Origin: Fasciola hepatica
Taxonomy: Eukaryota > Platyhelminthes > Trematoda > Plagiorchiida > Fasciolidae
Direction of reading: 5' to 3'
DNA length: 64,000 nucleotides
Assembly: GCA_948099385.1 (NCBI GenBank)
Contig: CANUEZ040000183.1
Coordinates: 1,426,001-1,490,000 of the forward strand
The notes beneath the pieces are model-generated. The model was not told the DNA's origin. It ran no database searches and saw only the letters and a list, made by a program, of their open reading frames with translations. How positions within the stretch are numbered: position 1 is the first letter of the stretch; every line of letters starts with the position of its first letter. Both the position numbers and the translations under genes were made by a program. This document shows positions 61,505-64,000 of this stretch, in pieces.

Positions 61505-62013
61505 CTTTTGGATGTGAGTAGCTAGGCCGACACAGTCAGAGTAGAAAAAGCAATGGAAAATTCTGTTGGAGTCTTTTAGTTTGCGAAATCTAAAATACGT
61601 ATTTCTTAATATAACCAATTCAAGTCTTTATTTAAGCACACCACCCTTAAATATTCCACTCCGTCTGGGGATAATATTATTCAAGTGGTGATCGTGATTG
61701 TCTAATATGTAGGCTCCTCCATTTTGACACCCAGATTATGTAATCTGTTTGTCTGTTATTTGGACTTTGCAAATTTAGGAGCGACAAATCCCGAAGGACC
61801 AAGTTGCCATTTACTAATCACTTTCCTTTATGCCTAAGAAATCACTGAGCAGTCCTAGCGGTTTGAATGGTAATGAACGTGTTACCTTCTTGTCTTTTTC
61901 TCTCTCTTGATCGAATCATTCTTAATATCGATTTCTAATTGGTAACCTTTTAACCTTATCATTTTCTTATCTCATGATATCTGGCAATGATTACTACTAC
62001 TTCAGGCGACGAC
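61505..62013 (+). repeat. Right copy of the 61-kb-spaced inverted duplication
   Basis: Reverse complement of bases 1-509. It includes an intron 3' end with its acceptor (tactacttcag) and the first eight bases of an exon. Similarity is strongest next to the exon and decays away from it. The true far end cannot be judged because the left copy is cut by the window. Confidence 0.9.
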
Positions 62014-62060
62014 ACAAGGACTACGCGCAATGGAGGAAAATCCGGCAGCAATCCCAAATG
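62006..62060 (+). CDS. Duplicated cytoplasmic juxtamembrane exon (paralogue of the exon at base 8)
   Basis: A 55-base exon with very good acceptor and donor (AAATG|GTAAGTCAG). In the frame dictated by the transmembrane exon phase (1+54) it reads RRHKDYAQWRKIRQQSQM, a basic stop-transfer segment like that following the membrane helix of neuregulins. All three frames are open, so the frame rests on the left-hand gene. No matching EGF or transmembrane exon is seen upstream on the plus strand, so this may be an orphan duplicated exon or part of a paralogue whose other exons lie elsewhere. Confidence 0.5.
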
Positions 62061-62079
62061 GTAAGTCAGTCACATCTTG

Positions 62080-62180
62080 AATTGCATAGAGCATGACAGG
62101 CGAGGGGTCAGTTTTTAGAATCACGCGGTGAATCCTCCAAAAATATTTTTTTGGTTGACACGGCTAACCTTCAGATGCAG
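62080..62180 (+). repeat. Partial relative of the 31.7-kb MITE-like element (copy C)
   Basis: GTCAGTTTTTAGAATCACGC..GTGAATCCTCC and GGTTGACACGGCTAACCTTC realign with copy B (61408-61478) and, in the first part, with the element at 31677-31801. It lies 20 bases after the duplicated exon's donor. Confidence 0.7.
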
Positions 62181-64000
62181 AAAATATGATCCTATATTTT
62201 GGTTTTCCAAAAACATTAGCGTGGTGTTCTTTCTGTATGGCAGGAAAAAACTCCCCCGGATGAACACTATCAGTTTTGGGGTTGTTACCGCTTATCAGGT
62301 ATGCGTACTCGGTACTGTTCTGCCCATTTATCCATTTACTTGATTGGCAAAAGCCACGAAACCGGTAGTTTACTTCTAGGGAAGTTCCAGGTGCAATACC
62401 ATGCCACTTATATTGTAGGAGCGAGTTCTTCTTAGATAGTTTCCTTCTTTGTTTTCAAGTTATTTGCTCGTTTTGCGCTGGCAAAGTCCCCTCACTTTGT
62501 TCACTCTAGATCAACTGTTGGTGGACTGTATTACGTTGTCTCTCACTTGTTGCTTATTCTGAAAACATCGCGCAGATTGTTCTCCTGTACTCATCTGTTC
62601 ACAGTGCAGTTTTCTCTTCAGTTTGGTTGACGTTACATTTGCATCAAATATTCCACATAAATCTGTGCGTAACGTTTCTTCGGTATTCACTTACCGAACT
62701 GTGTACACTGATTGGACGTTGGTCATCCTCGTCACATGATGATTGTCTCGTGTGCGGCTTTGGTAACCTGAAGTGGACAGAGTAGTAAGATAATATGCTG
62801 CACATTTGCCGTATGCTGGTGTTAGTCTACCGTTTGACTGTTGTCAGACTCAGTCGAGAAAGCATTGCAAAGTTCTGTTTTCGAGCGGTTTCAAGTCGGC
62901 CTTTGAAATCATTTCGCCCAGACTAGATGCTTATACGTGATCAGTTATTTATCCTGTGATTTATGATCAACAGATAAGATACCGTAATTAGCTGTTCGGA
63001 ATATTCAAATTGAACTGTGAGATACTTGTGTTATTTCAAAGCAAGCGTGTCTGCGAACGTTGCTGAAGTCAGAGCTCAGCACTTGAGCACAGATGACACA
63101 AATTCCGATAATGATTATGGACTTCTTAGAACCATAAATTAGAGCTCAATACACCACTAATATCCAGAACAAGAATTGTTATTAGATCGTAACAATGTAC
63201 AGCCGGGGCGAAGTAGTCATGACTAACGTGATAATTTCCATCGGTGATGTTTCACAGTAAAATATCGTAAATCAGCTTGGTGGCCACAGCCTCCCATGAA
63301 GTGCAAGCAAAAGTTAGACAAAACGCGAAACAGTATTGGATGATTGCGCATGAAGTGAACATCAAAAATAACACATTCGGGGCTTAGACCAACTCTTTGA
63401 GTGGATAATTAAAACCTTAAAACTTAATCCAATTGCTTTAGATAATATATTAGCGAAATATTCGTCGGACTCGCAGGAAAACGGTTGGAGGGAGCTTTTT
63501 CGAAGATGGAGAATTTTATTCACATGATTAGTGCGCATTTGCGACTCTTCGTTGGTGAGCAAATGATAACATTTTTAAAACTGCGGTCAGCTTTTGCCAG
63601 TTTTGCCACTCTAATGTTCGAAATTTGAAGTTGAACGAAGCAAATTTTGTGCTCAATTTGTTTAAAACCACACAAACAAAAAACTTGGCCGTAACAACTG
63701 GGCAAGTAAGTATGCAAGTGGGCAATCAGACAATTAGGTTACTAGTGTGCGGTTGTGCATGTGCTTCCACGAGCAATCCACGTGTTAATTTGGTTTAAGC
63801 CGTGCAATGTCGATTGGCTCGTAGTGAGATCAATCAATCAGCGCTGTCCGTAATGAAGCTTAAGTGAATGCCAACACCGTTCAGACATGTCTGTGTATGC
63901 GAACGATGTTGAGTGGTTTCCTGCTTAGTACGAGTCTGCATACGAGTTGGTTTCTTTTGATGCACATGACTGTTTGAACCGAGCAAAGCATTTACTAAGC
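62181..64000. other. No recognisable features
   Basis: Short ORFs only (62128-62343 plus overlaps repeat copy C; 63362-63725 minus are mutually overlapping). No repeats shared with the rest of the window were noticed. Confidence 0.4.

Noticed and set aside
1..64000. Bacterial or phage genes, CRISPR arrays, rRNA
   Set aside because: No ORF longer than ~143 codons, no ribosome-binding-site-led gene runs, no regularly spaced direct repeats, and no rRNA core sequences. The repeats and splice signals are eukaryotic.

Overview
The window looks like animal nuclear DNA and most resembles a flatworm (Platyhelminthes), possibly a trematode. It is AT-rich and has no operons or long ORFs. It is littered with decayed non-LTR retrotransposons of a type I associate with flatworm genomes, tRNA-headed SINE-like pieces, foldback elements and a TA microsatellite. 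The host protein-coding content that I can see is in short exons with consensus splice sites and long introns. Phylum is an inference from repeat style; species is not determinable by eye.

Left part (1-10.2 kb, minus strand): pieces of one gene, transcribed leftward and leaving the window at base 1. Two exons (8627-8726 and 4982-5061) join in phase to make a complete six-cysteine EGF domain with ErbB-ligand spacing, split between cysteines 4 and 5. A third exon (1642-1765) encodes one transmembrane helix, and the next exon starts at base 8 with basic, stop-transfer residues. The layout is that of a membrane-anchored neuregulin/EGF-type growth factor precursor. Introns hold SINE-like pieces and a near-perfect 197-base-arm palindrome (3420-3842).

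The first ~509 bases (end of an intron plus the start of the cytoplasmic exon) recur inverted at 61505-62013, followed by a full copy of that exon (62006-62060, plus strand). The right copy is bracketed by two direct repeats related to a small terminal-inverted-repeat element at ~31.7 kb, so a mobile-element-linked duplication of an exon is plausible.

Middle and right: a degenerate RTE/CR1-like non-LTR element (16.1-18.8 kb, plus), a degenerate Gypsy-like polyprotein (49.8-52.4 kb, plus) and a second RTE/CR1-like element (53.0-56.0 kb, minus). Between them are scattered plus-strand candidate exons at 20.1-23.7, 33.1, 40.4-43.0 and 57.1-60.2 kb. These have good splice signals and coding-like composition, but I do not recognise the products. 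They may belong to one or several plus-strand genes and need transcript support. The remainder reads as intronic or intergenic DNA in which I see nothing specific.
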